DNA from: a virus
IMG/VR virus record: IMGVR_UViG_3300024518_003916
Span: 1-45,816 of that record
Reading direction: 5' to 3' (one strand)
Length of the DNA stretch: 45,816 bases
The position numbers and the translations under genes are program-made. This document shows positions 1-7,202 of the stretch, one piece after another. Under the pieces are notes generated by a model. It was not told the origin of the DNA. It saw only the letters and a list, made by a program, of their open reading frames with translations, and did not search any database. Within the stretch, counting starts at the first letter, position 1; each line of letters opens with the position of its first letter.

Positions 1-22
1 CGGCCCGTGACCACCCCCACCC

Positions 23-283
23 ATGACTGAAGCGAGCAGGAAGCGGCGGAGCCTCGCCCAATTCGTGAACGGCCTTCGGCGGCGCCCGGCAGAGCCCGCC
101 GGGATTCTTGAGATGGTCTCGTCCGATATCCGTCTCCCGGATCCGTGCCCTGGGTGCGGACACCCGATCGTGTGGGGCGAGATATCCCGGGTCGTCGGGC
201 CTGGGCCCGCAATTCACAATCGATGCCCGACCGTAAGAAGCGGACGCCGACTGGAATCCCCCTGGAGTGGACCCGTCCGCTGA
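23..283 (+). CDS. small zinc-ribbon-like hypothetical protein
   Basis: An 86-residue protein of unknown function. The N-terminal 25 residues are very basic. From about residue 42 there is a CPGCGH knuckle followed about 20 residues later by HNRC, so a single zinc site (Cys-Cys plus His/Cys) is plausible. No clear ribosome-binding site precedes the ATG at 23, and an internal ATG at 113 would keep the zinc motif. The start codon overlaps, on the other strand, a possible start for the gene that runs off the right end of the window, so at most one of these two starts is likely to be used. The Cys pattern supports a real gene; the start does not. Confidence 0.45.
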   Translation: MTEASRKRRSLAQFVNGLRRRPAEPAGILEMVSSDIRLPDPCPGCGHPIVWGEISRVVGPGPAIHNRCPTVRSGRRLESPWSGPVR

Positions 284-290
284 GAACGAA

Positions 291-304
291 CTGGAGCGCT
301 CCAG
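291..304. repeat. 14-base perfect palindrome
   Basis: CTGGAGCGCTCCAG lies 8 bases after the stop of the first gene. It could form a 5-6 bp hairpin or bind a dimeric protein. There is no T-run, so a terminator role is only a guess. The surrounding stretch 284-549 shows no gene I can support. Confidence 0.3.
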
Positions 305-549
305 ACCCAGCGGAACGAACAGAGACGCCCTGAGAGCCCCTCTCCAGCGCCCGGACCCCTCGAAGCTATGGCCGGAGGGGGCACCCTGAGAAGTCTCGAC
401 CTGGGCGAAATTGCCTATAGATTCCATGTAGTGGGTCGCGTGGGGCTGGAATCTGCGCGGACGGCGGAAGAGTCCGCCCCGGACGGAGACGGTACTTGCC
501 GGCGCGTGAGGGCGGACAGATGCAGCGGGGACGGAACACGACGGCCGGG

Positions 550-975
550 TCACCTCTTCTGGCGGACGGGGTAGAGCGTCTCGAACTGATCGACCCGCTC
601 GCGCCGTCCTTCCTCTGGCTCTTCCGGGGCGGCCTCGGGCTCGACATATCGAGGGATCTCGTAGCCCCTACAGAACGATCTCGTCAATTGATGGTCCTCC
701 CACGAGATCAGGCAGTCGTGGCAGGAGAGGTCGGGGGAGAACTTGTGGCCCAGGGAGGGGACGACGATGACGGTCGCCCGAACGTATCGCCCACTCACCT
801 CGGACCCGAACTCCATCTCGTCGCCCGTGGTCACGACGTCGGCCAGCGCTTCCGCGCCAGCACACTCCGACGGCGTCACAGACGAGAGCCAGGGCTTGCC
901 GAAGGAGTCGTTCGGAGAGGTGTCGTAGCCGGCCAGATGCTGGTAGTAGCTTCTGCGCCATCCAGCTCGTCTCAT
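550..975 (-). CDS. hypothetical protein with CxxC motif
   Basis: A 141-residue reading frame of unknown function. I chose the ATG at 975 because the upstream extension to 1041 is proline/arginine-rich and looks non-coding. The middle holds an ordered segment with hydrophobic beta-like runs, then CHDC followed by W and H and a further Cys about 14 residues on, which could bind zinc. The C-terminal third is acidic, rich in Glu and Pro. Its amino-acid composition is more balanced than the antisense frames here, which is the main argument for it. No strong ribosome-binding site is visible. Confidence 0.45.
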   Translation of the reverse strand: MRRAGWRRSYYQHLAGYDTSPNDSFGKPWLSSVTPSECAGAEALADVVTTGDEMEFGSEVSGRYVRATVIVVPSLGHKFSPDLSCHDCLISWEDHQLTRSFCRGYEIPRYVEPEAAPEEPEEGRRERVDQFETLYPVRQKR

Positions 976-1234
976 TGATTCACGGACATGAGGGGGGGGT
1001 CCTTCGATGTCCCCGGACGGCTCCACGGCCGGCGGGCGCACTACTCCATTAGGATGCCGCTACAGGGCTTCGACGCCAGCGGCGGAGGGTGGGAAACGGT
1101 CGTCCTGGGTCCGAGCGCTCGGCCGTCGGCTCCGACCAGAACGTCCCACTCGTGTTCTCTCTCCGACGACGGCAGAGGTAACTCTAGGATGAACCCCCGG
1201 CCGTTCGGCTGTCAAGCTCGGCCTTGGGGGAATA

Positions 1235-1304
1235 GCGGAATCGGGTGATCCAGGATCGCGTCTCCTGAGATCGGCTGAGATCGGCTGAGATCGCCCAGAA
1301 TCGG
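1235..1304. repeat. short phased direct repeats (iteron-like)
   Basis: Three back-to-back copies of CTGAGATCGG lie at 1265, 1275 and 1285 (the last base of the third is C). Degenerate copies sharing a GATCGS/AATCGG core lie at 1235, 1250 and 1295. Starts are spaced 15, 15, 10, 10 and 10 bases, so the copies fall roughly on one face or alternating faces of the helix. This spacing suggests a protein-binding array rather than chance. Confidence 0.55.
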
Positions 1305-1374
1305 GGAATGACGGAATTTTGAGGCACCCCATCGTGGGCCGGCATGTCGACGCTATCTCGACCAGGCTCACTCG

Positions 1375-1403
1375 TTCATAGAAATGCGCCGAAATACTGC
1401 AAT
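1375..1403 (+). promoter_or_regulatory. possible promoter for the gene at 1466
   Basis: TTCATA at 1375-1380 and TGCAAT at 1398-1403 are separated by 17 bases, each matching four of six consensus positions for a sigma-70-type promoter. It lies in the A/T-richest part of the non-coding region. This is weak, pattern-only evidence. Confidence 0.22.
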
Positions 1404-1465
1404 AGCCCAGGGCCCCTCAAGCTCTGCGCCGGCCGCGCCGAGGAGGCCAGGGAGGAGGCGAGACG

Positions 1466-1702
1466 ATGGGATTGAAGCCGGCGGACATCCTGGAGCGCGC
1501 CCGAGCGCTGGACGCCGAGGGCTATGACGAGATCCCGCTCCACCTGCTACTCGGGGCGGCCTGGACTCATGACCCGGGCGCGCTGGAGCCCCTGAGGCCG
1601 CTCCTGAAGGACTATCTCATCCGGTGGACCGAGACCCCGGGCTTCCTGGAGATCGTCGACGCGGACACGGTAGAGCGCCGCAGGATCCCCAGAGACGGGT
1701 GA
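1466..1702 (+). CDS. hypothetical 78-residue protein
   Basis: Unknown function. A strong ribosome-binding site (GGAGGAGG, about 8 bases upstream) supports the ATG at 1466. The protein is acidic and mostly helical in look, with an ordered Leu-rich middle (residues 20-50) and no Cys or membrane segment. It is the only convincing rightward gene in the left arm and faces the leftward early operon, from which it is separated by a strong stem-loop. A small phage regulator or host-takeover protein is possible, but nothing in the sequence shows it. Confidence 0.65.
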   Translation: MGLKPADILERARALDAEGYDEIPLHLLLGAAWTHDPGALEPLRPLLKDYLIRWTETPGFLEIVDADTVERRRIPRDG

Positions 1703-1752
1703 GCCCGGACTGGGTCGGGGCGTCGGCTGACACCCACGTTCAGTCCGGGCTC
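1701..1752. terminator. bidirectional stem-loop between convergent genes
   Basis: GAGCCCGGACTG at 1701-1712 is perfectly complementary to CAGTCCGGGCTC at 1741-1752: a 12-bp G+C-rich stem with a 28-base loop, starting in the stop codon of the rightward gene. It sits exactly between that gene and the end of the leftward operon (1807). There is no T-run on either side, so it may be a rho-independent-like or RNA-stabilising structure rather than a textbook terminator. Confidence 0.6.
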
Positions 1753-1806
1753 TCGGCACGGGGAGCACGCCGCCAAGCATGAAAGCCGCGCCGAACGCGC
1801 ACAAGC

Positions 1807-2178
1807 CTACCCCATCTCCCCGGGATTGCGCCCCATCTCCCCGGTCGTGAGCCGTTCGACCTCTACGGCCAGGTCCACGGGGAGGCCCTTCGCGGCGTCG
1901 CGGAGGATGTAGGCGCGCAACGAGCCGTCGTAGACGGCCTGGACGAGGAGCGCGAGGTTCTCCGGATTGCGCCCGACGCGGCGCCAGAGGTTCGCCAGTC
2001 CGACCCCGGTGATCTTCAGGAGCTGGAGTAGGGTCGCGACTCCCTCCGCGTCGGCCCCGCTGCTCTCGCAGTCCGTCAAGACGTCGATACAGTTCGCCGC
2101 CAGGTCGTCGTCGTCGATGACCGACGAGAACAGCTCCCCCCTGGCGACCATGGCGCGGTCGTAGCCGAGTCGGCTCAT
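1807..2178 (-). CDS. hypothetical protein, last gene of leftward early operon
   Basis: A 123-residue, mostly helical acidic protein of unknown function. No Cys cluster of note, no membrane segment. Its ATG overlaps the stop of the upstream gene (ATGA), so the two are translationally coupled. The C-terminus carries a short imperfect repeat around GEMGRNPGEMG, which is a 7-residue duplication at the very end. Being the distal gene of the primase/RusA operon suggests an accessory role in replication or early takeover. Confidence 0.65.
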   Translation of the reverse strand: MSRLGYDRAMVARGELFSSVIDDDDLAANCIDVLTDCESSGADAEGVATLLQLLKITGVGLANLWRRVGRNPENLALLVQAVYDGSLRAYILRDAAKGLPVDLAVEVERLTTGEMGRNPGEMG

Positions 2179-2528
2179 TCCAGGCCGGCCCCGTCGTCCC
2201 AGTCCTTCGGGAGCCCGAGCGAGAGCTGGCCGTCGGTGTCGATGTGCATGTCCAGCTCGATCTTCTCGCGCGGCGTCCGGACCCTAGAACCCAAAGTCGC
2301 CGAGAAACGCCCTTGCTTCGCCTTCTTGATCTGGAGCGTCGGGCTCCAGCTCCCCTGGGCCGCCGAGGTCTGGACTCCCGCGTTCAGCTCCGGCAGGACC
2401 TCGATCAGGTCCCTCTCCAGGATCGCCATCACGGCGGAGACGATCTTCTTCTGGCCCGCCGGTAGCTCCTTCCTGAGCTGGGCGAGATCCTTCGGTCCCT
2501 CTGCTGGTCTGATCGGTGCGACGCTCAT
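2175..2528 (-). CDS. hypothetical protein, early operon
   Basis: 117 residues, unknown function. The start at 2528 is favoured over longer frames because a good ribosome-binding site (AAGGAG) lies just upstream and residues before it are low-complexity. The N-terminal half is helical and charged; the C-terminal half looks like beta strands, ending in an acidic tail. The 5' 245 bases are also read in another frame by the long open tail of the RusA-like gene. It overlaps the next gene by 4 bases. Confidence 0.65.
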   Translation of the reverse strand: MSVAPIRPAEGPKDLAQLRKELPAGQKKIVSAVMAILERDLIEVLPELNAGVQTSAAQGSWSPTLQIKKAKQGRFSATLGSRVRTPREKIELDMHIDTDGQLSLGLPKDWDDGAGLE

Positions 2529-3147
2529 GTGGTTCTCCTTCTCGCGAGGGTGCCCAGTCGATCCCACTGATCGACGACAGAGTCCCCTCGAACATCGTGA
2601 CGAACGGCGGCGTCGCGAGCGGCCGGACGAGGATCTCCATCCTGGGCGACTCGTCCTGGGCCCCGCGGACGGTCTCCACCACGGCGCGGGCCACCTGGGA
2701 GTCGTCGTGCCAGAGGATCCCGGTCGCGACGTCACAGATGGGCTTTCCGAGGTTGTCCCAGTCCCCGGAGCGGATCGAGGTCGACCAGTCCCGAGGCCGA
2801 GGCTCCCGCTTGCGGTGATGGCTCTTCGCCAGCTCGTGGATGCAGAGGATCCAGATCTCGACGGGCTCGCCCTTCGGCACGATCGGCTCGCCGCCCCATG
2901 AGGAGTTCCTGGACTCCAGGAGCGCGATCTCGGCGTGGGCTCGCCACTTCTTCATCTGCGGGTCCGGGTCGGCGTAGACGTGGGGCCGGAAGAGGGTCCT
3001 GAGCGCGTTGATGGTCTTCGCGGCGTGAGCCCTGGCGAGCAGGACCGGAGCCTTCGCGGTCGGCATAAGGCCCATCCGAGGACGAGCGCCGGGGGGCGGG
3101 TCTCCATCGATCCGGGCGTAGAGGTATCTCGGAGGCGGCGTCTCCAT
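2284..3147 (-). CDS. rusA: RusA-family Holliday junction resolvase with open C-terminal tail
   Basis: RusA-type endonucleases cut Holliday junctions and related branches during phage recombination or before packaging. The family signature is clear at residues 127-150: Asp129, Asp131, Lys135, Asp139 and the DDS of Asp148-149, in the usual GDWDN...K...D...HDD order. The family is normally about 120-150 residues. Here a roughly 90-residue N-terminal part (start ATG 3147 chosen because the upstream 38 residues are Arg/Pro/Ser-rich) precedes the motif, and the frame stays open for about 100 residues past the domain, the last 81 of them overlapping the next gene in another frame. Those last residues look like a shadow translation, so the true end, or a lost stop, is uncertain. 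The resolvase assignment itself is firm. Confidence 0.8.
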   Translation of the reverse strand: METPPPRYLYARIDGDPPPGARPRMGLMPTAKAPVLLARAHAAKTINALRTLFRPHVYADPDPQMKKWRAHAEIALLESRNSSWGGEPIVPKGEPVEIWILCIHELAKSHHRKREPRPRDWSTSIRSGDWDNLGKPICDVATGILWHDDSQVARAVVETVRGAQDESPRMEILVRPLATPPFVTMFEGTLSSISGIDWAPSREGEPHERRTDQTSRGTEGSRPAQEGATGGPEEDRLRRDGDPGEGPDRGPAGAERGSPDLGGPGELEPDAPDQEGEARAFLGDFGF

Positions 3148-3184
3148 CGGGGTAGAATGGACCCTCTCGGCGGGCGGCGTCAAG

Positions 3185-4963
3185 CTAGAACTCGATCTCG
3201 TCCTGAGTCGATGGGGTGTCGGCCACGGAGTCCTGAGCCCTGGCGGCCGGCGTCCCGTCATAGATCCGGACGAGACGGCCCATCTCGTGGTCCAGGAGGA
3301 AGTCGCCCCACTCGCCGGTCCGGCCCCACCAGTTCTTCGTGAGGCGGATCTTCTTGATCGTCTCGTTGTCCGCGTCCTTCGTCATGGAGAGCGCCATGTC
3401 GCAGCGATGATCGAGGAAGCGGCCCTTCGCCCGGCCCTCCTTGTTCAGCTCCGAGAGCAGGAGGAACGCGAGATGGCCGTGAGAGAGCTTGCGGGTCCCG
3501 ACGACCCACTTCGTCACATGGCGGAGCGCGCTCATCCCGAAGGTATCGCCGCCCTTCCCGTCGTCCATGGCGTCGACGAAGCTCGACAGGGAGTCGAAGA
3601 CGACCAGGGTCGGCCGCGCCGTGACCGTCTCGGCGAGCATCGCCACGACGTCCTCGATCGTGACGCCGATCCCGACGTCGAGGTGGTGCCAGGTGTCCGG
3701 CAGGCGGACCCTCTTGGCCAGGCTGATCGCCTCGGTCCTCGTGCGCTGATCGCGCCAGAGGTTCTCGGGGATGTTGGCGGAGGCCACGGCGCGAGCGGCC
3801 CGGTCCCGGATCAGGTCCTCGTGCATCTCGGCGGAGAGGTAGAAGGCATCCCAGCCGGCCAGGGCGGCGTCGATCGCCGTGGAGATCGCGACGAAACTCT
3901 TCCCGGTCGAGGGCTCCCCGGAGATCGCGACGCACCCCCTCCAGTTCAGGTAGAACGGCGCCAGCGCGACCCCTGTCTTGTAGAGGGGCTGCCGCTCGTC
4001 GATCTCCTGAGCGCGGGCCTCAGGGTCGTCTGAGACGAACGTCAGCGTCTGCTCTGGCCGCTCCAGCGCTCTCCGGAGCTGGTGACGCTTGAAGCGCTGC
4101 GGGTCGATCTCCAGGAGGTTCTCGGGCTCGGGCCAGACCTGGATGAGCTGGTCGACGGTCTTCCCGGCGGCCAGATGGTCCGCGGCGTCCTTCCCCTCGG
4201 CGGCCTCGACGATCGTGATCGAGGAGCCCTCTGGCAGGACGGCCGAGATGGAGTCGAACGTCGCGCGGGCGTGGGCTCGGCCTGGCTCGTCGCGGTCCTG
4301 GATGACCCGGATCTCGCAGCGGTCGGCGTGGAGGAATGCGCGAGACAGCTCGTCCCGCCACTTCCCGGCGCCGCCCGTGTTACACGTCGCGACGCACCCG
4401 GCCGCGCGCAAGGCGTCCACGTCCTTCTCTCCCTCGCAGACGATCACGGAGTCCCCGGCCTGGAGAGCTGGGATCAGCTCCGGGATCTGGTAGAGGGTCG
4501 GGGTCGCGCCCTTCATGTTCCAGAGCCAGCCCCCCTTCCCGTCCGGGCGCCGCTGGCGGAAGGACTTCGGCTCGGTCCGGCAGACCTCGTATAGGAGAGC
4601 CCCGTTCAGGTCGAGGTAGCGATAGGTCGCGACGACCTTCGCGCGTTCCGTGTCGCCGATCTGGCGGATCTCGGCCGGCTTCTTCCGGGCCGCCGATCTG
4701 GCCTCGTGGGGCTTCCAGTCGTCGTTCGGGTCGCCCGGGGCGTGGGTCTCGCCGCAGGGGCACTCCCCGCGCGCCTTATGGCTCCAGGTCTGCGAGCCGT
4801 CGTGATACTTGCAGCGGGTCCCCTCGCCGAGACGAGAGCAGTGGAACCAGTCGCCGTCCGAGGAGAAGCCGATGCACCGGGTCCCCTGGCCGCGCTGCAT
4901 CCCCTGGTGTCCGCCGCACGCCGCGCACGGCTCGCTCTGGGTGTAGCGGCGGATCGCCCTCAT
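3185..4963 (-). CDS. Toprim primase / RecA-fold helicase fusion
   Basis: A 592-residue replication protein combining primase and helicase parts, as in T7 gp4-like proteins. Order: an N-terminal Cys-rich zinc-binding region (Cys13, 16, 30, 42, 51, and CPC at 68-70); a Toprim domain with the EGEKD motif at 177-181 and the DRD acid pair at 223-225; and a RecA-like ATPase with Walker A GEPSTGKS at 349-356 and Walker B (VVFDS) near residue 460. The ATPase part resembles RepA/DnaB-like hexameric helicases. It should unwind the fork and prime lagging-strand synthesis by a host polymerase, since no phage polymerase is seen in this window. It follows two small genes with 1-base spacing in the leftward operon. 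Confidence 0.9.
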   Translation of the reverse strand: MRAIRRYTQSEPCAACGGHQGMQRGQGTRCIGFSSDGDWFHCSRLGEGTRCKYHDGSQTWSHKARGECPCGETHAPGDPNDDWKPHEARSAARKKPAEIRQIGDTERAKVVATYRYLDLNGALLYEVCRTEPKSFRQRRPDGKGGWLWNMKGATPTLYQIPELIPALQAGDSVIVCEGEKDVDALRAAGCVATCNTGGAGKWRDELSRAFLHADRCEIRVIQDRDEPGRAHARATFDSISAVLPEGSSITIVEAAEGKDAADHLAAGKTVDQLIQVWPEPENLLEIDPQRFKRHQLRRALERPEQTLTFVSDDPEARAQEIDERQPLYKTGVALAPFYLNWRGCVAISGEPSTGKSFVAISTAIDAALAGWDAFYLSAEMHEDLIRDRAARAVASANIPENLWRDQRTRTEAISLAKRVRLPDTWHHLDVGIGVTIEDVVAMLAETVTARPTLVVFDSLSSFVDAMDDGKGGDTFGMSALRHVTKWVVGTRKLSHGHLAFLLLSELNKEGRAKGRFLDHRCDMALSMTKDADNETIKKIRLTKNWWGRTGEWGDFLLDHEMGRLVRIYDGTPAARAQDSVADTPSTQDEIEF

Positions 4964-4964
4964 C

Positions 4965-5171
4965 TTAAGACCCGGAGGCGGATCGGAGTCTGCGGAGTTC
5001 CGCTTCGAGGTCTGAGACTTTGGCGCGTAGATCAGCCAGCTCGTGGGCTGTGACGCTCCCGCAAAATGCCCCGGGCTCCCCGTGTGGTTCGTGCAGCGTC
5101 TCGTTCATCACGAATGGCTCATCCAGCGGCTTATATCGCCCGCAGCAGCATTGCTCAGGCATTCCACCCAC
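4965..5171 (-). CDS. small Cys-rich protein with C-terminal coiled coil
   Basis: Up to 68 residues, unknown function. The N-terminal half has a CCCG cluster, two His and a later Cys, a possible zinc site; the C-terminal 25 residues form a clear leucine-zipper-like heptad pattern (LADLRAKVSDLEAELRRL). The listed start is a GTG directly abutting the upstream stop; an ATG at 5162 with a GGTGGA upstream is an equally good start. It is wedged between two genes with almost no spacing, ahead of the primase-helicase, so a dimeric adaptor for replication is a reasonable guess only. Confidence 0.6.
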   Translation of the reverse strand: MGGMPEQCCCGRYKPLDEPFVMNETLHEPHGEPGAFCGSVTAHELADLRAKVSDLEAELRRLRSASGS

Positions 5172-5639
5172 TCACCTCTCACCGGAGGCCTGCAAGCGGA
5201 TTACCTGCCCACCCTCCGGCCGTATCAACTTGCCGCCCTCATCGGAGGAGGCCACGACGATCGCGGTCGCCCTGGCCTTCCGGTCGTAGAGGAGGGCCCA
5301 CTCTCTCGGCTGTCTCAGCGCGGCGGCGGCCTCATCGTTGCCTCGCGCTGCTATCCGAGCCAGCCGCCCGCGTTCGACGGTCCGGATCCGGTTCTGGATC
5401 GTCTTGACCCAGCCCATCTTCTTCCCGCCCTCTCCTCCCCACCACTCCAGGACCTCCTCGATGTATTGGTCGAGCGTGGTGAAGCTCTCGAAGGCTCCTC
5501 GCGAGACCCAGGGGATGGTCTTCTCCGCCCAGCCGTGGATCTGGCGGATCTCCGGAGGGGAGAGGGTCTCGGGGGCGAAGGTTCTGCCGCGTGGCTTCGC
5601 GGCGGCGTCGTCGAATAGGTCCCCGGTCTTGTCGGGCAT
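5172..5639 (-). CDS. hypothetical protein, first gene of leftward early operon
   Basis: 155 residues, not recognised. It has a conserved-looking central helical region rich in Trp (about 37-80) and a beta-rich C-terminus. Its ATG lies in the left arm of a perfect 20-base inverted repeat whose right arm carries the ATG of the first rightward gene, so both early operons begin with the same leader and nearly the same first codons. As promoter-proximal gene it is probably expressed very early; a role in takeover or regulation is inference. Confidence 0.7.
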   Translation of the reverse strand: MPDKTGDLFDDAAAKPRGRTFAPETLSPPEIRQIHGWAEKTIPWVSRGAFESFTTLDQYIEEVLEWWGGEGGKKMGWVKTIQNRIRTVERGRLARIAARGNDEAAAALRQPREWALLYDRKARATAIVVASSDEGGKLIRPEGGQVIRLQASGER

Positions 5640-5796
5640 GTCGTGGCGGCGTCCTCTCTGCGGCGAGCTATTCCCGGCCCGCCGACCTGCTCCTTCGTGA
5701 TACCACAGACGGGCGACGGCGTGGGAGTTTTTTCTTGACCCACGGCGACTATTCGTGCAGGATCACCTTCAACCACGAGGACGCCGCCACGACATG
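5637..5796. repeat. perfect 20-base inverted repeat flanking the control region
   Basis: The left arm 5637-5656 and the right arm 5777-5796 are exact reverse complements; each, read outward, is GAGGACGCCGCCACGACATG and ends in the start codon of its operon's first gene. The match continues 6 more bases into both coding regions with one mismatch (MPD versus MLD). Upstream of the arms similarity stops abruptly. Each mRNA therefore has the same ribosome-loading region. Confidence 0.9.
5640..5793. promoter_or_regulatory. divergent early control region
   Basis: 154 bases between the two divergent early operons, so it must hold at least two outward promoters. On the plus strand TTGACC (5735-5740) is a good -35 box after an A/T-rich T6 run, but no matching -10 at 16-18 bases is obvious (GCAGGA/CAGGAT are poor). 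On the minus strand TTGAAG and GAATAG are spaced too closely. Promoters may therefore need an activator or be unlike sigma-70 sites. Confidence 0.5.
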
Positions 5797-6261
5797 CTCG
5801 ACTCGCGACAGCTAGGCCCTGCGCCCTTTCCGAGGCCGCCCACGAAGCTCTGCCGGGCGTGCAACGTCGAGAAGGACGAGTCCGAGTTCTATAGGAGAGT
5901 CGCGTCCAGGGACGGCCTCCAGTCCAGTTGCAAGCCCTGCGAGCGGGCCCGGCGTGTCATGTTCAACACAAGGTCCCCGGGCGTCCAGGCGGAGAGGCAG
6001 AGGGCCTACTACTGGAAGAACCACGAGGAAGTGAAGCGCCGGATGAGGGCCTACCATCGGTCCGACCCGCTGAGATACTCGGCCCACGGCGCCGTCAGCC
6101 GTGCCATCAAAACGGGGCTACTCACCAGACGGTCGTGCGAGATCTGCGGATCCCCGCGGACCGATGCCCATCACGACAGCTATGCACAAGAGGACTGGCT
6201 TGTCGTCCGCTGGCTCTGCCGGAGCCATCACATCGCCCACCACAGAAAGGGAAACCAATAA
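5794..6261 (+). CDS. HNH endonuclease with N-terminal zinc finger
   Basis: 155 residues. The start at 5794 is chosen because the ATG lies in the shared leader repeat; upstream codons read non-coding sequence. The N-terminal half has a four-Cys site (CRAC at 20-23, CKPC at 46-49) followed by a basic Arg/Tyr-rich helix region; the C-terminal half is an HNH/endonuclease VII-like ββα-metal domain with CEIC at 115-118, HHD at 126-128 and CRSHH at 142-146. Free-standing phage HNH enzymes act as homing endonucleases, in packaging, or in debranching DNA. Its place as first gene of the recombination operon fits either a DNA-processing role or a mobile insertion. The stop overlaps the next start (TAATG). 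Confidence 0.8.
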   Translation: MLDSRQLGPAPFPRPPTKLCRACNVEKDESEFYRRVASRDGLQSSCKPCERARRVMFNTRSPGVQAERQRAYYWKNHEEVKRRMRAYHRSDPLRYSAHGAVSRAIKTGLLTRRSCEICGSPRTDAHHDSYAQEDWLVVRWLCRSHHIAHHRKGNQ

Positions 6262-7202
6262 TGTCCGCCGCCGCCCCCGTTCTCGTCTGCGACTCCTCGA
6301 ACCGACCCGCGTGGCTCGAATCCCGGAAGAAGGGGATCGGCTCCTCCGATTCCCCGTGCATCCTCCGCCTGGAGAAGGCCTGGGGGAACCCCTTCGTCGT
6401 CTCGTGTATCAAGCGAGGCCTGACGCTCCCGGACGACGCCCCCGACCAGGAATCCGAGTTGATGAAGTGGGGCCACTACGTCGAGGGCCCGCTCCTCCAG
6501 GCCTTCGAGGAGGAGACCGGCCACACCGCACAGCTCTCCGGCCTCATGTATCGCAGCGGGAACCCGGACACGCCCTACGCCATGACCACCCAGGACGGCG
6601 TCGTCCACGAGAAGGGTGGGAAGGTCGGCGGCGCCGAGTGCAAGCTGGCGATCTATACCTCGAAGGACTGGGAGCGATACGGGATCCCCGAGCACGTCGC
6701 TTGCCAGAACCTCCACACGATGGACGTCATGGACTGGGACTTCGTCTACACCCTGGCGCTCCTCGACGGCTATCGGTTCCGCTGGAAGAAGCAAGAGCGC
6801 GACGACGAGATCCTGGGCGACATTATACGCCCCGCGGAGGCGGAGTTCTGGCGGCGCCTCCAGGACGGCGAGCAATTCGACGCCGGGGTGGGAGGTCGTC
6901 CTGGGATGTCGGCCGACTGGCTGAAGAGCCTCCACCCGAACGACAACGGAGAGACCGCCCTACTGAAAGGCGACCACTGGATGGACGTCATGGACCGCTG
7001 GCGACTCGCAGCCGACGAGGAGAAGGCCGCGAAGGAGCGGAAGGAGAAGGCGAAGAACTCGCTCGTCCAGGAGGTCGGGGACGCCACCTTCGGGCGCCTC
7101 GACGACGGGCGGCGGGTCTCGCTGAAGACTCAGACCAGGACCACGAAGCCGACCACGGCGACGAAGACCTCGACGTTCCGGGTCCTGAGGGAGACGGGGT
7201 GA
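6261..7202 (+). CDS. YqaJ-type viral recombinase exonuclease
   Basis: A 313-residue PD-(D/E)XK nuclease of the YqaJ/lambda-exonuclease group, which degrades one strand of duplex ends to expose single strands for an annealase. Visible motifs: IGSSD at 26-30, a WGHYVE helix ending in Glu75, and the catalytic core Asp112 (TTQDG) with Glu126-x-Lys128 (AECK). The C-terminal 80 residues are charged and helical. The RecT gene two genes downstream is its natural partner. Start ATG at 6261 overlaps the HNH stop by one base; longer in-frame starts lie inside the HNH gene and are shadows. Confidence 0.88.
   Translation: MSAAAPVLVCDSSNRPAWLESRKKGIGSSDSPCILRLEKAWGNPFVVSCIKRGLTLPDDAPDQESELMKWGHYVEGPLLQAFEEETGHTAQLSGLMYRSGNPDTPYAMTTQDGVVHEKGGKVGGAECKLAIYTSKDWERYGIPEHVACQNLHTMDVMDWDFVYTLALLDGYRFRWKKQERDDEILGDIIRPAEAEFWRRLQDGEQFDAGVGGRPGMSADWLKSLHPNDNGETALLKGDHWMDVMDRWRLAADEEKAAKERKEKAKNSLVQEVGDATFGRLDDGRRVSLKTQTRTTKPTTATKTSTFRVLRETG

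Larger units (their letters stand above)
1042..1465. other. non-coding region with phased repeats
   Basis: The longest stretch without a convincing gene. Open frames here are Arg/Pro/Ser-rich shadows. It contains an array of 10-base repeats at 1235-1304, followed by locally A/T-richer sequence at 1305-1320 and 1376-1404 and then the gene at 1466. It is a candidate for a replication origin, operator array or packaging site; the sequence alone does not say which. Confidence 0.5.

Noticed and set aside
366-647. Small open frames on both strands in 284-549
   Set aside because: Arg/Pro/Ser-rich, no start signals, no motif.
1060-1371. 103-codon leftward frame across the repeat array
   Set aside because: Composition of a shadow and it reads straight through the tandem repeats; no ribosome-binding site.
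6101-7201. Long N-terminal extension of the pyrE frame
   Set aside because: Arg/Pro-rich shadow of the exonuclease gene; the pyrE domain begins at the TGATG overlap.
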